DNA of 64,000 bases from Ichthyophis bannanicus (GCA_033557465.1 CM066032.1:1316550025-1316614024); one strand, 5' to 3'. Positions 19,661 to 31,029 are shown, counted from the stretch's first letter. Numbers and translations: made by a program. Notes: generated by a model from the sequence alone, not told the origin.

Positions 19661-21529
19661 GCTTGAGAGAGACGCAGAAGCAGAGGATACGTCTGCTGTG
19701 GCCAGCATGGAGCTATGAGTATCATATGACCTCTGTCTCTCTGAAGCTTGAACAAAGTTTTGGGAATGAGGGGAATGGGTGGGAAGGCATAGAGGAAGTC
19801 CCGACCCCAGTGGAGGAGGAAAGCATCCCTTGCCTGACAGTTTTGAACGGGAATTCTGGAACAGAATTGGGGAAGTTTGGCATTCTGTGGACTTGCAAAG
19901 AGGTCTATATCTGGCGTTCCCCAGATTCGAAATACTCGAGAAAGCTGGTCTGAGTGCAGAGACCATTCGTGTGGCAGCAGTATTCGACTGAGTTTGTCTG
20001 CCCAAAGATTTTGAATGCCCGGAAGATATACCACTAGGAGGTGGATTTGAAGCTCTCTGGTGAGGGCCCACAGTCGCAAAGCTTCGTTGCATAATGACAG
20101 AGAGCCTGTTCCACCCTGCTTGTTCACATAGAACATGGCTACTTGATTGTCTGTCCGGACCAGAACCGTCTTGTAGCTGAGATGGGCCTGAAAAACTCGG
20201 ACAGCATGGAAAATTGCTCCGAGTTCTAAAAGGTTTATGTGAAGACAAGCCTCCTGTCGGGTTCAGAGACCCTGAATTGATAGATCGTGCAAGTGAGCTC
20301 CCCAGCCCAACTTGGACGAATCTGTTAGGGTGGTTTGGCATAGAGGCTGCTGGAAAGGAGAGCCCACAAGAAAGTTTTGCAGGGACGAAAAGAGACGTGT
20401 GGAGTTTCTGATTTTGTCCGTTAGCTGACCTGAGGCCTGTGTCCACTGAGAGGATAGGGTCCACTGGGCTGCGAGCATATGAAGGCGAGCATAGGGAACC
20501 ACATGGACAGTGGATGCCATATGCCCCAGAATCTGAAGCATCTCCCGAACAGTCAGGAGGACCTTCATAGCTGCTAGGGAAGCCAGCTATACTATTCGAA
20601 GACAACATGGCTGTGGCAGGACAGCCCTTGCCTGCCTTGTGTCTAGATGCACCCCTATGAATTCTAGAGATTGAGAAGGGGTGAGTTGAGATTTTGGGAG
20701 GTTTATGACCAGTCCCAAATACTGAAGGATTTGCATAGTGCGAAACAGAACAAAGCTGGCTTCTGGAGCTGTTGATGCTCGGATGAGCCAGTCGTCTAAG
20801 TAGGGGAAGACGAATATTCCTAGAGTTCTCAGGAATGCTGCTATTAACTGCCATGCATTTTGTGAAGACTCTTGGGGCAGAAGCCAGACCAAAGGGAAGA
20901 ACTCTGTATCGGAAGTGTCTTCCCTGGAAAAGGAATCAAAGGAATTTCCTGTGATCTGCATGGATTCTTTAGATCTAGAGAACATAGCCAGTCCTGACTC
21001 TGAAGGTATGGCAGAAGTGTTCCGAGGGAGATCATTTTGAATTTTTCCCGGAACAGATATTTGTTTAATTCTCTGAGGTCCAGTACAGGGCTGTGTTCCC
21101 CTGTTTTCTTTGGTATGAGAAAGTAGGGGGAGTAGAACCCCGTACCCTATTGGGGTATGTGTCCCTCTTCTATTGCTCCCTGAGCAAGAAGTGATGCGAT
21201 CTCCTGAACCAAGAGATTGGTGGCAGGGACCTGAGAATTGAACTGTCTTATGATTGTAGGAGGGGGCATACTGTAAAAATGAAGTCTGTAGCCCTCTCGT
21301 ACAATGGACAGAGTCCAGTTTCTGATGTTATTTGTTGCCATCTTTTGGCAAAATGGCATAACCTGCCCGGGATAGTAAGCGGTTCCGGACCTTTCAGGGG
21401 CAGCAAGACTAAGTTCTCTAGGAAGGAGTCAAAGCCCCTGAGGGGGCTGAGTCTGTTGAGCCGGTTGAGCTCTTGGAACTTGTGGCTTCCTCTGCTGTCT
21501 ATTCTGTTGTTGTCCCCTTTGGGAAACAT
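19549..21529 (-). pseudogene. DIRS reverse transcriptase / RNase H (copy D), frameshifted
   Basis: RT parts occur in at least four frames: QEIASLLAQGAIEEG near 21190, SQDWLCSLDL near 21000, SLWSGFCPKSLHKMHGS near 20850 and the catalytic YLDDWLIRAS near 20790. RNase H (20568-20263) has LTDSSKLGWGAH. The next frame, 20136-19549, holds WADKLSRILLPHEW, IDLFASPQNAKLPQF and YAFPPIPLIPKTLF. Clearly degenerate. Confidence 0.8.
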
Positions 21530-23283
21530 GAACTGGACAGTGTCCCTGATGGGTGTAAGATGGGTAAAATGTCTTTTTCTTGTTGAAAAAGGGTTTCTTG
21601 ACTGACTTTTTCTTTGCTGGGTTGGCTGTAGACTTTGATAGTCTGTTCAAGATAGTATTTTCAGATTCAATCTGATTAGCCTTGTCTTGCCAGTCCTTGC
21701 CAAAGAGATTTTCTCCTGTGCAAGGAATATTTCCCAGTTTATCTTGCACCCATTGTTCTAAGTCTGATACCTGAAGCCAGGCAATACGACGTGCACCAAT
21801 GGAAATAGAAGAGGTTCTGCTAATGCATTCAAAGCAATCAAAGGTTGCACGGTTTACAAACTTAGAGACATCCTGGGCATGTTTGACCAGAGTAAGGCAT
21901 TCCCCCCTTTTATCCTCAGTGAGAAGAGGGCTCATGAGCTCCAAGTCTCCTGCAACTTCTTTGAGGAACATTCCCATATAGAGAATGTAGGAGCTAATCC
22001 TAGCTGCCAACATGGAGGATTGGAAACATCGACGCCCAAAGGCATCGAGCGTCCTCGATTCACGGCTCGGAGGATTGGAAGAATGTGTTTTAGAACTCTT
22101 AATCCTACGCATCGCCGATTCCACTACCATTGAATGATGTGGTAACTGAGTCTTTTGAAAACCAGGACAGCTTGGAACTCGGTACATGGTATCGAGTTGT
22201 CAAGAGTGTGGAGACACCGTTAAAGGAGTTTCCCACATTCTTAGCATAAGATCATGCAAGAGTCTGTGAATGGACAGGGTAGCTGCCTCTTTAGGAGCCT
22301 TAAGGTACTGAAGAATTTCTAATTCTTCTGCTCTGGGTTACTTCTCTAGAGTCACCATGATTGCAAGGCCCTTAGCTAAATCAGGTATAAAATCCTGGAA
22401 GGACATGTCTTCTGGAGGAGACATTCTGCGTTGAGGAGAAGGAGATGGATCCTCTTCTAGAAGGATAGCCCTGGTACCGGCAGAGTCATCAGAGTCATCG
22501 GAATCAGATGATTCGAAGTATCTCTACGCTGGGTGTTCCTGCAACGCACGGTACCGGTACCGCTCAAAGTCTGTATCGGGATGTCTCGGTACCGGTCCGT
22601 CGATACCTGAGATAGACTCGAGGCTCGACATGGGGGGAAGCATACCCGCCGAGGCACTCTGTTCCGGTACCGGTGTCAGTACCGATACCTGTGGAACCAT
22701 CTGTAGCAGTCTTAGCAGTACCGAAGCTGCTAAGAGGGCCGTTAGACTGCGTTCGATAGCGAAGATTCTCTGATCCATCGCTCTTGCCGATGCCTGGGTG
22801 TTGGTACCAGTGGAAGTGGCTATGACCCCAGAACATGGCACCAGTAGTTCTGCAGAGGTGGAAGCCTCTGGAACATTCTGGAGCCCCGTTAATGCTTTGG
22901 AGACCGAGGCCTCCCGCCGGGGTTGTTTTGCCTGTGAACTTTCCTCGAGGGCAACGCCAGTGGCATCTCAATACCGGGAAGGAGATCTACCCTTTGAGGA
23001 CCGGATAGTCTTAGAAGACTTAGGTTTAGTTACCTGAGATCCATGGAAGGAAGATGAAGCCCTGGAAGACGTCGATGCGACTGACATCGTATCTGCGGCA
23101 AAAAGGGCACCGAGTTTTGCAGCTCTATTCTGCAGGCCCCTCTTGGTCATCTTTCTGCAGGAGAGACACTCCAATGGATAATGGTCAGGACCTAAACACT
23201 TGACACCATTCATGGGTGTCGGTGACGGATATGGTACCGCCACATTTAGAACATTTCTTGAAACCACTTGCTGGTTTCTCCAT
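21429..23283 (-). pseudogene. DIRS gag-like ORF (copy D), frameshifted
   Basis: The ATG at 23283 corresponds to the start in copy C. Frame shifts break the Cys/His cluster (KCLGPDHYPLECLSC near 23170-23200). The hexamer-rich middle (22550-22700) is followed by a long conserved frame (22187-21429) containing PGFQKTQLPHHSMVVESAM, NIPCTGENLFGKDWQDK and a basic C-terminus. It overlaps the RT frame start as in the other copies. Confidence 0.75.
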
Positions 23284-23461
23284 GTTTGAAGAAAAGTGGG
23301 CCTAGTGCTCAAAATGGCGCCTAGCACCAAGAGGGGAAAGGCCCCTGAAAGAAAAAAATCTTTTAGAAAGCTATTTATTTTTTTGAAAAAGAAGAAACGA
23401 GAATCGGCGATACCGCTAGGCGTCGAATGAAAGCAGATGCAACCACAAAAAACAAAAGAAT

Positions 23462-23477
23462 AAGGATCAATTTTTCT
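23462..23477. repeat. Target-site duplication of the L1 insert (left copy)
   Basis: The sequence AAGGATCAATTTTTCT recurs at 26398-26413, immediately outside the 5' end of the insert. Confidence 0.85.
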
Positions 23478-23903
23478 TTTCTTTTTTTTTTTTTAACTTT
23501 TATTTTCATTTTGCAACAAACAAAAGAAACAACACACCAAAGGAGACAAAACAAGTATACAATAAGGAAAAGAAAACCCAATTACCCCCCACCCCCATGC
23601 TTCTTCTCTAACCGATTATGTCAGCATGTGAGCGCTTCCAATTAACAGTGATTATACATCAAAACGATCAAAAGAGTATCTACGATACAGCATGATCATG
23701 GGACAGAGATATATACAAATTTAAACAGTCAGATGAGAGCAGTTAGCAGAATGTACATAGTCATTGAGCATCTTCCATTGAGACCGATGATGAGGAGTCT
23801 GAACGGGGGAAGCAAACATACGAGGTATTTGTTCATATTTACTGTAAAGACAGACATGATTCCACCTTTCATTGGGGCTCAGATGGGAGCTAGTTTTCCA
23901 GTA

Positions 23904-24950
23904 TTACTTAATTAGGGAAATAGCAATGCCAAGCATAAAGTCCAAAAGGAGGTAAGCCATTTTTGGAAGAGAGGGGATCCCCGCAACTGGGCGAAGTCCC
24001 ACTATCCTCCAAGAAAGGGGCTCTTGAAAGTGCAAAATAGACTGGATACGACCCCAGACCCGACGCCAGTAATACTGTAGTGCGGGATATTCATACATAA
24101 CATGAGGCAGTGAACCAATGGCCGCAGGGCATGTCCAACAACTATTGCCCTGAGTAGTGTTCCATTTGTCTAATCTGTCAGGAGTGTAAAAACACCGGTG
24201 GGCTAGAAAGAAGAGGGTCTGAGTGAGTGAGGCGGATCGGGAAGCCCGTGTCCCTCTACTCCAGATAAGGCTCCATTGCTCCGAGGTCAAAGTCACATGC
24301 AATTCTCTGCTGAAGTTGCACCGACCAGAGTCGGGAGTCTAAAGATTGCATAAAAGTATTAAAGGCACCTAAAGTGTCTAAAAGCATTGGTGGATAGTGG
24401 GAGTCTGATGGGAGAGTCATACCAGGGAGAAAAGTAAGAGGAATCGGTTTGCAAAGGTCCTCTTCTATATCTAGCCACACAGGTCTACTCGGTACTGGAT
24501 CTTCCAGCCAACGAGCGCCTTGTTTGAGAAGAAAAGATTGATGGAACACTTGATTAAAATCACCACCAAGTATTAATGGAGCATTGGCAGAGGCCTATGC
24601 CAACTGCGCAATATTTGCATAGTAAGCAGGGTTGTCCACATTCGGGGCATAAATGCAAACACACGTGAATTCACTATCTCCAACCTCAAGGTGTACACGG
24701 GCCCATCTACCCTCCTTGTCAGCGCTAGTATCAATTACAGTAGCGTGCAAAGACTTCTTAACCAGAATGGCTACCCCGTACCGTTTGGAAACGGTGGGAG
24801 AATAGGCAGCCACCATGTAAGGCTTAGCATTGAGTTTCAGTGTTTCAGCAGAGTTTAGATGCGTTTCCTGAAGAAACACTAAATCAGCATGCTCATGGCT
24901 AAGATAGCTAAGGTTTTCCTATCTTTTGAGTGGACTATTAATGCCTTTTA
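23904..24950 (-). pseudogene. L1 ORF2 remnant: endonuclease start fused to C-terminal domain
   Basis: The endonuclease part (about 24950-24560) has FLQETHL, GVAILVKK, YAPN and ends in the motif GGDFNQV. It is followed at once by FHQSFLLKQGARW and the L1 C-terminal region (24549-23904), including CWTCPAAIGSLPHVMYEYP, a version of the terminal Cys/His motif. Everything between, including the whole reverse transcriptase, is absent. The precise join within an otherwise ordered element suggests either a deletion or splicing of the source RNA before insertion. Not functional; at least one stop and a frameshift are also present. Confidence 0.8.
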
Positions 24951-25414
24951 CGTTGAGTGATAAGATTTTACATAAGGCGATTCAGAAAATTTGAAAGTTC
25001 TGAGCATGATAGCACACATAATTTCACTATGTCCCTCATATTGACTGTATCTGGCTGTACACATGACATAAGAAAAATAAGCTAATATAATACAATGAAG
25101 CGCCCCACATTAACAAGGAAAACCGCGGTGCGGTAGAGGAGAAGCAAAACCCCAAAAATTACTGGCGACCATGTGTCTGCGGGGAGAAACCCCAGAGAAG
25201 GCCGAAATTGAAAAAACACATAACCTGTAGGACTGTGCGTGCTCCGAATCCGACCGGGGCACACATCATGGAGGGATAGGAGACCGAAAAAACAAAAAAA
25301 GTCATATAGAGAAAGAAAGAAAGTCCAGGTAGTCTCTGTGCTTGGCTATGACCGCCGCATCGGGCCCTTCAAAATGGCGGACAGAGCCGGCAGATAAAAG
25401 TCCAAGTTTTTGGA

Positions 25415-26296
25415 TTAGCGCATCTGCTCTGCTTCTTTGGAGTCTAAAAATGTTGATAGTAGATCAGGATCTTCGAATGTCCTGGTTTGGTTGTGGAGAG
25501 TCACTCGGAGCTTCGCTGGATACAACAGGCCAAAGCGAGCCTGTAGCTGTTGAAGTCGAGGGCGAAAAGCAAGGAGTTTCTTCCGACGGTCAACAGTAGG
25601 CTTTGCCAAATCAGGGAAGAAGAAGACTTTGCGACCTTCAAATTCCAAATGATGATTCGCCCGGGCAGCATTTAAAATTTGTTCCACTTGTTGATATCGT
25701 AGCAAGCTAAAGATAATAGGCCGGGGGGTCGTTCGGTTGAGCGCCATATGGGTAGGAACACGGTGTGCACGATCGATTTCCAGTTCTCTATGAAAAGTAA
25801 TCTTCAGCAAGGAGGGAAGAGTTTTGAGCAAGAATTCTCTTATATCTCCTGCTTCCACCCCCTCCGGTATTCCGAGGAGCCTCACATTGTTGCGACGGGC
25901 TCGATTATTGCTATCTTCTAACTCCTTTTGAAGATTCTGTATCTGGCGCTCAGCCTTGTCCAGTTTGCCCAAGCGCATCGCGTGCGAGTCGAGGACCCCC
26001 GCCATGTTGTCCTGCCGTAATGAAAGACTTTCAAGTCGGTCCTGGAGCACTCCAAAGTCTTCTCGCATGGCTCGAAGCGCTTCTCCATTGGACTGCACCA
26101 ATTCCTTCACGCAGCGTATTTCCTCCAAAATCTCCAGGTGCATTTCGGGGTTTTCACGAAATGGAACCATCTTCTGTGGAGAGGACACCTCTGTTTTGGA
26201 GCGTTTTCCGTGAGAAGAAGAAGGAGACCCGAAGTCCAAGCGCGCTGGTTTATGGGCCGCCATCCCCCCCGAGGTACCCCGGTCAGCTCGGAGCAA
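25415..26296 (-). CDS. L1 ORF1 protein (Transposase_22-like)
   Basis: An open frame of 293 codons with the L1 ORF1p layout: a short N-terminus, a coiled coil (about 55-145, EEIRCVKELVQSNGEALRAM, LGKLDKAERQIQNLQKELED), an RRM-like middle with NNVRLLGIPEG (about 150-160) and REFLLKTLP, and a basic C-terminal domain (RPIIFSLLRYQQVEQIL, then FFPDLAKPTVDRRKKL). The second Met (26263, MAAHKPARLDF) may be the true start. The product would be a trimeric RNA-binding chaperone. ORF1 is intact although ORF2 is destroyed. Confidence 0.87.
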   Translation of the reverse strand: MLRADRGTSGGMAAHKPARLDFGSPSSSHGKRSKTEVSSPQKMVPFRENPEMHLEILEEIRCVKELVQSNGEALRAMREDFGVLQDRLESLSLRQDNMAGVLDSHAMRLGKLDKAERQIQNLQKELEDSNNRARRNNVRLLGIPEGVEAGDIREFLLKTLPSLLKITFHRELEIDRAHRVPTHMALNRTTPRPIIFSLLRYQQVEQILNAARANHHLEFEGRKVFFFPDLAKPTVDRRKKLLAFRPRLQQLQARFGLLYPAKLRVTLHNQTRTFEDPDLLSTFLDSKEAEQMR

Positions 26297-26397
26297 AATA
26301 GTAAGTTTGTATAGGTATTAAGTCAGGATTCTAAGTAGGCCTCTCGGGAGCTTCAGCGCGAAGCGTCTTACCCGCTGGACATCAGGCTCCGCCCCCC

Positions 26398-26413
26398 AAG
26401 GATCAATTTTTCT
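26398..26413. repeat. Target-site duplication of the L1 insert (right copy)
   Basis: Right-hand copy of the duplication; DIRS D leader continues directly after it. Confidence 0.85.
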
Positions 26414-26616
26414 ATGGTGACAAGGTATGCGTCCTGTCGGGTCCGCAGAAAATGAAGAACTGAAGAGGAAGAATTGGAAAGGCGGGAAGGCAGCACCCAG
26501 GCGCTGTGGGATGCTCCCAAAAGCTTTCCTATTGGACGCTGGGGAGTGTTCCCACACAGGCTCCGTCGGTACCGATACCCATATGGGAAGACTACATTCC
26601 TGCTTGTTCATGGAGA

Positions 26617-26815
26617 TATACTTTTTCACTGAAAGGGTGGTAGGTGCTTGGAATGCCCTCCCGATGGAAGTGATGGGGGCAAACACAGTGACAGAATTCA
26701 AAATGGCATGGGACAGACATAGTGGATCCCTTTATAGCAACAGGATAAAATCAAAAAAAGCATTACTATCTCTTATATCTGAACAAATAGGGGTGTATCA
26801 AGGCTGAGTCTTTCG
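26617..26815 (+). mobile_element. CR1-type LINE 3' coding fragment
   Basis: On the plus strand this encodes YFFTERVVGAWNALPMEV and FKMAWDRHSGSLYSNRI, the C-terminal end of CR1-like ORF2. The minus-strand fragment at 38188-38460 encodes nearly the same peptide. It joins the DIRS D terminus directly at its left side. Confidence 0.8.
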
Positions 26816-27635
26816 GGGGGCTTTTGCAGGACGCTCCCTCTCCAATCCCTCGGACGAGCGTCTCGGACTGCGGGACCTGGCTCGGGATGCACCCAGCCTG
26901 TCTGATCCGTCCAGGGACGCTGCCTTCAATGTCGTCTTCTTCTTTTTGGGTTCTCTCGAGGAAGACCCACTTTCCGAAGAGCCACGAAGCCGCCCCGAGA
27001 TGCCGTGGCTTCAGATGAGGCTCTGGCCTTCAGAGGTACCAGGGACTTAGGGAAAAACATTTTGTGCTGCTGCTGGCGGCTCTTGAGGGCCTTGTTGGAC
27101 ATCATTTTGCAGAGAGCGCATGCTGTGGGGTTGTGGTCCAGCCCAAAACAGCAAAGTCCGCAGTCGTGTGTGTCAGTCAAAGACATAATTTTGGCACACC
27201 GATCACCCTTTTTAAAACCACTGGTAGCCATGGGGGAAAAAAGTACCCCAGCGAGGTCGAAGACTTGCTGAGCTGCCAGTTGGAAAAAAGGTGCTTAGAC
27301 GCCAAGGAGGAAAAGCTACAAAAGGACCCAAACTCTATGCCAAGACAGCGAGGTCGGGTGGCAGGAAGAGTACCGGTATAGTACCAGAGGAACGTATGAA
27401 ACTCAGGCTGAAAAAACAACTTTTTCCAGGGACAAGCTAGTCTGAAGGGCTCCGCAGAAAAAAAAGGAGACTGAGCAAGATGGCACCCTTGGACGGGAAG
27501 GGGACATGGGTGGTGGCATCTCCCAAAGGCTTTCTTTGAAAGTTGGGGGGATGCTTCTGCGAGGGCTCCGTCGGTGCCGACATCACCTATATGTGAGGAC
27601 TGACTTCATGGTTGTTCCCGGGAACACAATGTTAT
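26816..27635 (-). mobile_element. DIRS copy E fragment: gag start and 5' terminus
   Basis: The gag start MATSGFKKGDRCAKIMSLTD is at 27231, with the Cys/His cluster (CGLCCFGLDH, CALCKMM) and downstream residues to 26926. The leader (27240-27580) has the shared GACTGAGCAAGATGGCACC block at about 27468-27486. A terminus-like arm CTATATGTGAGGACTGACTT lies near 27588-27607. The remaining genes are missing. Confidence 0.75.
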
Positions 27636-29062
27636 TAGGAAGTTTTCTGCTCATGGAATTGTCATAAAGAACAAAATTACTCAGCATGTGGATAGTCATA
27701 GCCTAATGGGAGACATGGCTTTAGACAAGGAAGATCTTGTCTTACTAATCTGTTTTTTTTTTTTAAGGTGTGAATAAACAGGTAGACAAAGGTGAGTCGG
27801 TTGATATAGTGTATTTGGACTTTCAGAAAGCCTTTGACAAGGTCCCTCATCAGAGACGTTTGGCAAAACTAAAGAGTCATGGGATAGGAGGCAGTGTACT
27901 ACTGTGGATCAGGAACTGGTTAAAAGATAGAAAGCAGAGGGTAGGGCCAAATGGCCAGCTTTCCCAATGGAGAAAGGTGAACAGTGGTGTACCCCAGGGA
28001 TCTGTGCTGGGTCCTCTGCTTTTTGACATGTTCATGCATGACCTGGAAAAGGGAATAACGAGTGAGGTTATCAAATTTGCAGATGACACAAAACTATTTA
28101 AAGCTGTTAAAACCCATGAGGATTGTGGAAATTTGCAAGAGTATCTTGATAAATTGGAAGACTGGGCATCCAAATGGCAGATGAAATTTAATGTGGACAA
28201 GTGCAAAGTTATGCACCTAGGGAAGAACAACCCAAACTATGGTTACATGATGCAAGATTCCACATTAGGAACTACCACCCATGAAAAAGATTTAGGCGTC
28301 ATTGTGGATAACATGTTAAAGCCCTCCGCCCAGTGTGCAGCGGCGGTCAAGAGAGCAAATAGAATGCTAGCTATCATAAGGAAAGGAATGGAAAATAAAA
28401 CAAAGGCTATTATAATGCCTTTGTATCATTCCATGGTGCGACCGCACCTTGAATATTGTGTGCAATTTTGGTTGCCGTATCTTAAAAAGGATATAGCGTT
28501 ATTAGAAAAGGTTCAGAGAAGAGCCACCAAAATGGTAAAGGGGATGGGAGGATACCCCTATGAAGAAAGGCTAAAAAGGTTAGGACTCTTTAACCTGGAA
28601 AAGAGACGGCTGAGGGGAGATATGATAGAAGTCTATAAATTAATCAACGGAGTGGAATGGGTAAACGTAGGTCGATTGTTTACGTTATCAGAATATAGGA
28701 AGACTAGGGGACATGCAATGAAGCTACAGGGTAAACTATTTAAGACTAATAAAAGAAAATGTTTTTTCACTCAACATGTAATCAAACTTTGGAATTTGTT
28801 ACCGGAGGATGTAGTAAAAGCTGTTAGTGTAGTTGGGTTTAAAAAAGGTTTGGACAAGTTCCTGGAGGAAAGGTCCATAAACCATTATTAAAAGGGACCC
28901 AGGATATCACTGCTTGACCCAATACATGCATTGTGGAACCTGTGTCTTTTGGGGAAACTGCTAGGTATGTATGACCTAGATTGGCCACTGTTGTAAACAG
29001 GATACTGGGCTCGATGAACCTTGGTCTGACTCAGCATGGCATATCTTATGTTCTTAAGAACC
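27636..29062 (+). mobile_element. CR1 LINE, 5'-truncated, with intact 3' end
   Basis: It begins inside the RT region and ends with the CR1-type 3' UTR: GATACTGGGCTCGATGAACC, CTTGGTCTGACTCAGCATGG and a short TTATGTTCTTA terminal repeat, as in amniote and amphibian CR1s. The same 3' end occurs at 37160 and 55590. Confidence 0.88.
27770..28891 (+). CDS. CR1 reverse transcriptase, C-terminal part
   Basis: A 373-codon open frame. It starts in the palm domain (VDIVYLDFQKAFDKVPHQR) and continues through [17 protein letters not shown] and the catalytic FADD (KFADDTKLF) to the thumb and CR1 C-terminal domain ([47 protein letters not shown]). The endonuclease and RT N-terminus are lost by 5' truncation; some homologous sequence in broken frame precedes the ATG. 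Not autonomous, but little decayed. Confidence 0.82.
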   Translation: MNKQVDKGESVDIVYLDFQKAFDKVPHQRRLAKLKSHGIGGSVLLWIRNWLKDRKQRVGPNGQLSQWRKVNSGVPQGSVLGPLLFDMFMHDLEKGITSEVIKFADDTKLFKAVKTHEDCGNLQEYLDKLEDWASKWQMKFNVDKCKVMHLGKNNPNYGYMMQDSTLGTTTHEKDLGVIVDNMLKPSAQCAAAVKRANRMLAIIRKGMENKTKAIIMPLYHSMVRPHLEYCVQFWLPYLKKDIALLEKVQRRATKMVKGMGGYPYEERLKRLGLFNLEKRRLRGDMIEVYKLINGVEWVNVGRLFTLSEYRKTRGHAMKLQGKLFKTNKRKCFFTQHVIKLWNLLPEDVVKAVSVVGFKKGLDKFLEERSINHY

Positions 29063-29575
29063 TCCCAGAATGTGGTGGGAAGAGGAAAATTAATCTAAGA
29101 AGTTTTCGAAGGTTAGTGTGAACTGTTGGAAAAATACCACTTACAACATCCAAAGAGCTTAAGGTTGACCTGGAGCAATCTGGAGTGTTGGTTTCAACCC
29201 ACACCATATGCCGTGCACTAAACAAAGAAGAACATCATAGGCAAAGGTCAAGGAAGACCCCATTGCTCAACAACAGGCATAAAAAGGTACGCCTGATCTT
29301 TGCCCTAACCCACCCTGAGAAACTACAATCCTTCTGGGAAAATGTTTTATGGACAGATAAAATCAAACCTGAGCTCTTTGGCAATGCAGACCAGCGATAC
29401 ATTTGCAGGCAAAGAAAAGAAGCTTATAAGGAAAAAAAGATCCTTCCTAAAGTTAAATATGGTGGAGATTCCATAATGTTGTGGGACTGTTTTGCTGCCT
29501 CAGGAACTGGAGGCCTGGAACGTATTAAAGGAATCAGGAAGCCAAAGGACTACCAAGGTACGTTAGAGTGAAATA
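29063..29575 (+). pseudogene. Tc1/mariner transposase fragment
   Basis: The frame 29185-29571 contains the Tc1 signature series VLWTDKIKPELFGN, KEAYKEKKILPKVKYGG and SIMLWDCFAASGTGGL. Upstream sequence encodes parts of the helix-turn-helix region (NLRSFRR, LVSTHTICRAL) in broken frame. The first catalytic Asp of the DD34E triad (TDK in place of SDE) is present; the terminal Asp/Glu and inverted repeats are missing. It directly follows the CR1 tail. Confidence 0.8.
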
Positions 29576-30396
29576 TGCTACCTAGTGTCAGAAAGACCTC
29601 GAGGATCGGCTCAGCCTTCGGAGGGAATAAGTGGCTAGCAAAGGAGTGAGATGAAAATTGGGGGAGCTGGACTGGAGGTTAGAAGAGTAGATGGACCGTT
29701 GCTAGGTGAAAAGTCAAAAGAGGATTGAGGGTTGAAATTTGAGCGGATGAATGAGTAAAGAAAGAAATGGAGAAAAGCACAAAAAGTGAAAGATCAGTAT
29801 GTCAGAGGCGGATGTACACAGAAAATGGAAAAAAAATAGAAAAGAAAGGACAAATGGACAGCAGGCAATGGAGATTTAGCAGAAGACATGATAAACACAG
29901 AAGAGAGTAAGTGGGACAATTGAGACTGAAAACAACAAAAGGTAGAAAAAAAGGTATTTTATTTCATAGTTTTATTTTTCCAGTGTTGTGGTGCATTCAA
30001 AGTTTGCTTTTTGGGGCTCTCAGTTTAATTATTGTCTTCATATTTCTAAATTGTGATCCCTTGTTCTGTATTTGGTGATTGTCTGTCTGTTTTGCGAGTA
30101 TGACAAAATTGCGCTATTCTGTTCATGTAGTTTCTGTGTAGCAGACCCACTTGTTCTCTTTTCCCAGAAGGAGATGTATTGGTTTAATATTTGTAGTGCT
30201 ACTTTTTGATAAGTAAGGTTTGGTACTGTGTGAGTCCTGGTAGTGCTGTTATGATAAGGCATGTTTGCTATGGGTTCTAAATGAGCAGAGTTTTGTAGCA
30301 ATGCACCTGGCAATTGGCACTGAAGGATAGTAATGCAGAAATATGGTAGTTTTTCCTTATTCTCACTGTACAAGCAAATGGTTTTCAGACACTCAT
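29576..30396. other. Unassigned interval
   Basis: Purine-rich, A/G-dominated sequence to about 29950, then AT-rich sequence. No frame, repeat end or RNA I can support. An open minus-strand frame at 30038-30463 lacks recognisable motifs. Confidence 0.5.
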
Positions 30397-30399
30397 TAA

Positions 30400-30524
30400 G
30401 AGGCATGTTTACTAAAGTTAATGTGCATTCACAAATTTGAATGTGTGCTAAGTGCAGCAACAATCATTTATTTCTATGGGCACAGTGGTATTTAACACAC
30501 ATTAATGTTTGGTAAACAGGCCCC
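30400..30524. mobile_element. Foldback MITE with TAA duplication (PIF/Harbinger-like)
   Basis: A 125-bp element with terminal inverted repeats (GAGGCATGTTTAC versus GGGGCCTGTTTAC on the other strand, similarity extending about 27 bases), flanked by TAA at 30397-30399 and 30525-30527. A three-base TAA duplication is typical of PIF/Harbinger transposition. Confidence 0.65.
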
Positions 30525-30527
30525 TAA

Positions 30528-31029
30528 GTCAGTGTCAGGACAAAAAAAAAAAAAGAGGCTTGTGAAGGACTCCTTTGAAAGTTGTATAAAAGTTTAGATG
30601 GACAGCATAAATGTTTTTAAATAAAATAAATTAGATTTATACAAGTAAGGCCCAATGGATATGCAAATATTTATGGAAATGAGGCCACACAAAGAATCTC
30701 TGCACATGGCTCCACAACACCCTTAGGCCACCCCTGCCCACAAGATCTAAACCATAATCATCTCAACACCATTCCTCCCAGAACAATCCTATCAAAATGC
30801 ATATCTGGACCTCAGACATTTAAACATTAAACTGTTTTATAAATACATGAGGGTGATTTTCAAAAGCTACAAGGGTTAATGGACTATCTGCAAATTTCCC
30901 ATTCTTCCTGCGGATAAAAGCAGAGCCAACAATATGAGGCACCCTAAACAAACCCTCATTCCTGCTGCACCCGCCCTCCCCCCCCCCCCCGGGACCTGCA
31001 GCGGTAATGATATTAGAACAGCAATGTAG
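30528..31029. other. Unassigned interval with poly(A) and poly(C) tracts
   Basis: Contains an A-run near 30542-30554 and a run of about 15 C at 30976-30990. No gene or repeat family recognised. Confidence 0.5.

Larger units (their letters stand above)
23477..26397 (-). mobile_element. L1-type LINE, 5'-complete but internally deleted
   Basis: The insert has a 15-16 bp target-site duplication (AAGGATCAATTTTTCT at 23462-23477 and 26398-26413). On the minus strand it begins GGGGGGCGGAGCC, like mammalian L1 leaders, carries an intact-looking ORF1, a shortened ORF2, and ends in a poly(A)-like tail (T-rich on plus, 23477-23500). About 2.8 kb of ORF2 is missing. It interrupts the 5' leader of DIRS D, so it is younger than that copy. 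Confidence 0.88.
18365..26620 (-). mobile_element. DIRS copy D, interrupted by an L1 insertion
   Basis: The recombinase, RT/RNase H and gag remnants run from 18527 to 23283. The 5' leader and terminus resume at 26398-26620 after the inserted L1. The segment at 26480-26600 aligns with the 5' end of copy C (18190-18340). Confidence 0.82.

Noticed and set aside
9349..27635. Endogenous retrovirus
   Set aside because: No LTRs, protease, integrase or envelope; RT is followed by a tyrosine recombinase and termini are inverted, which defines DIRS.
30038..30463. 141-codon minus-strand frame
   Set aside because: AT-rich, overlaps the MITE, no recognisable motif or homologous copy in the window.
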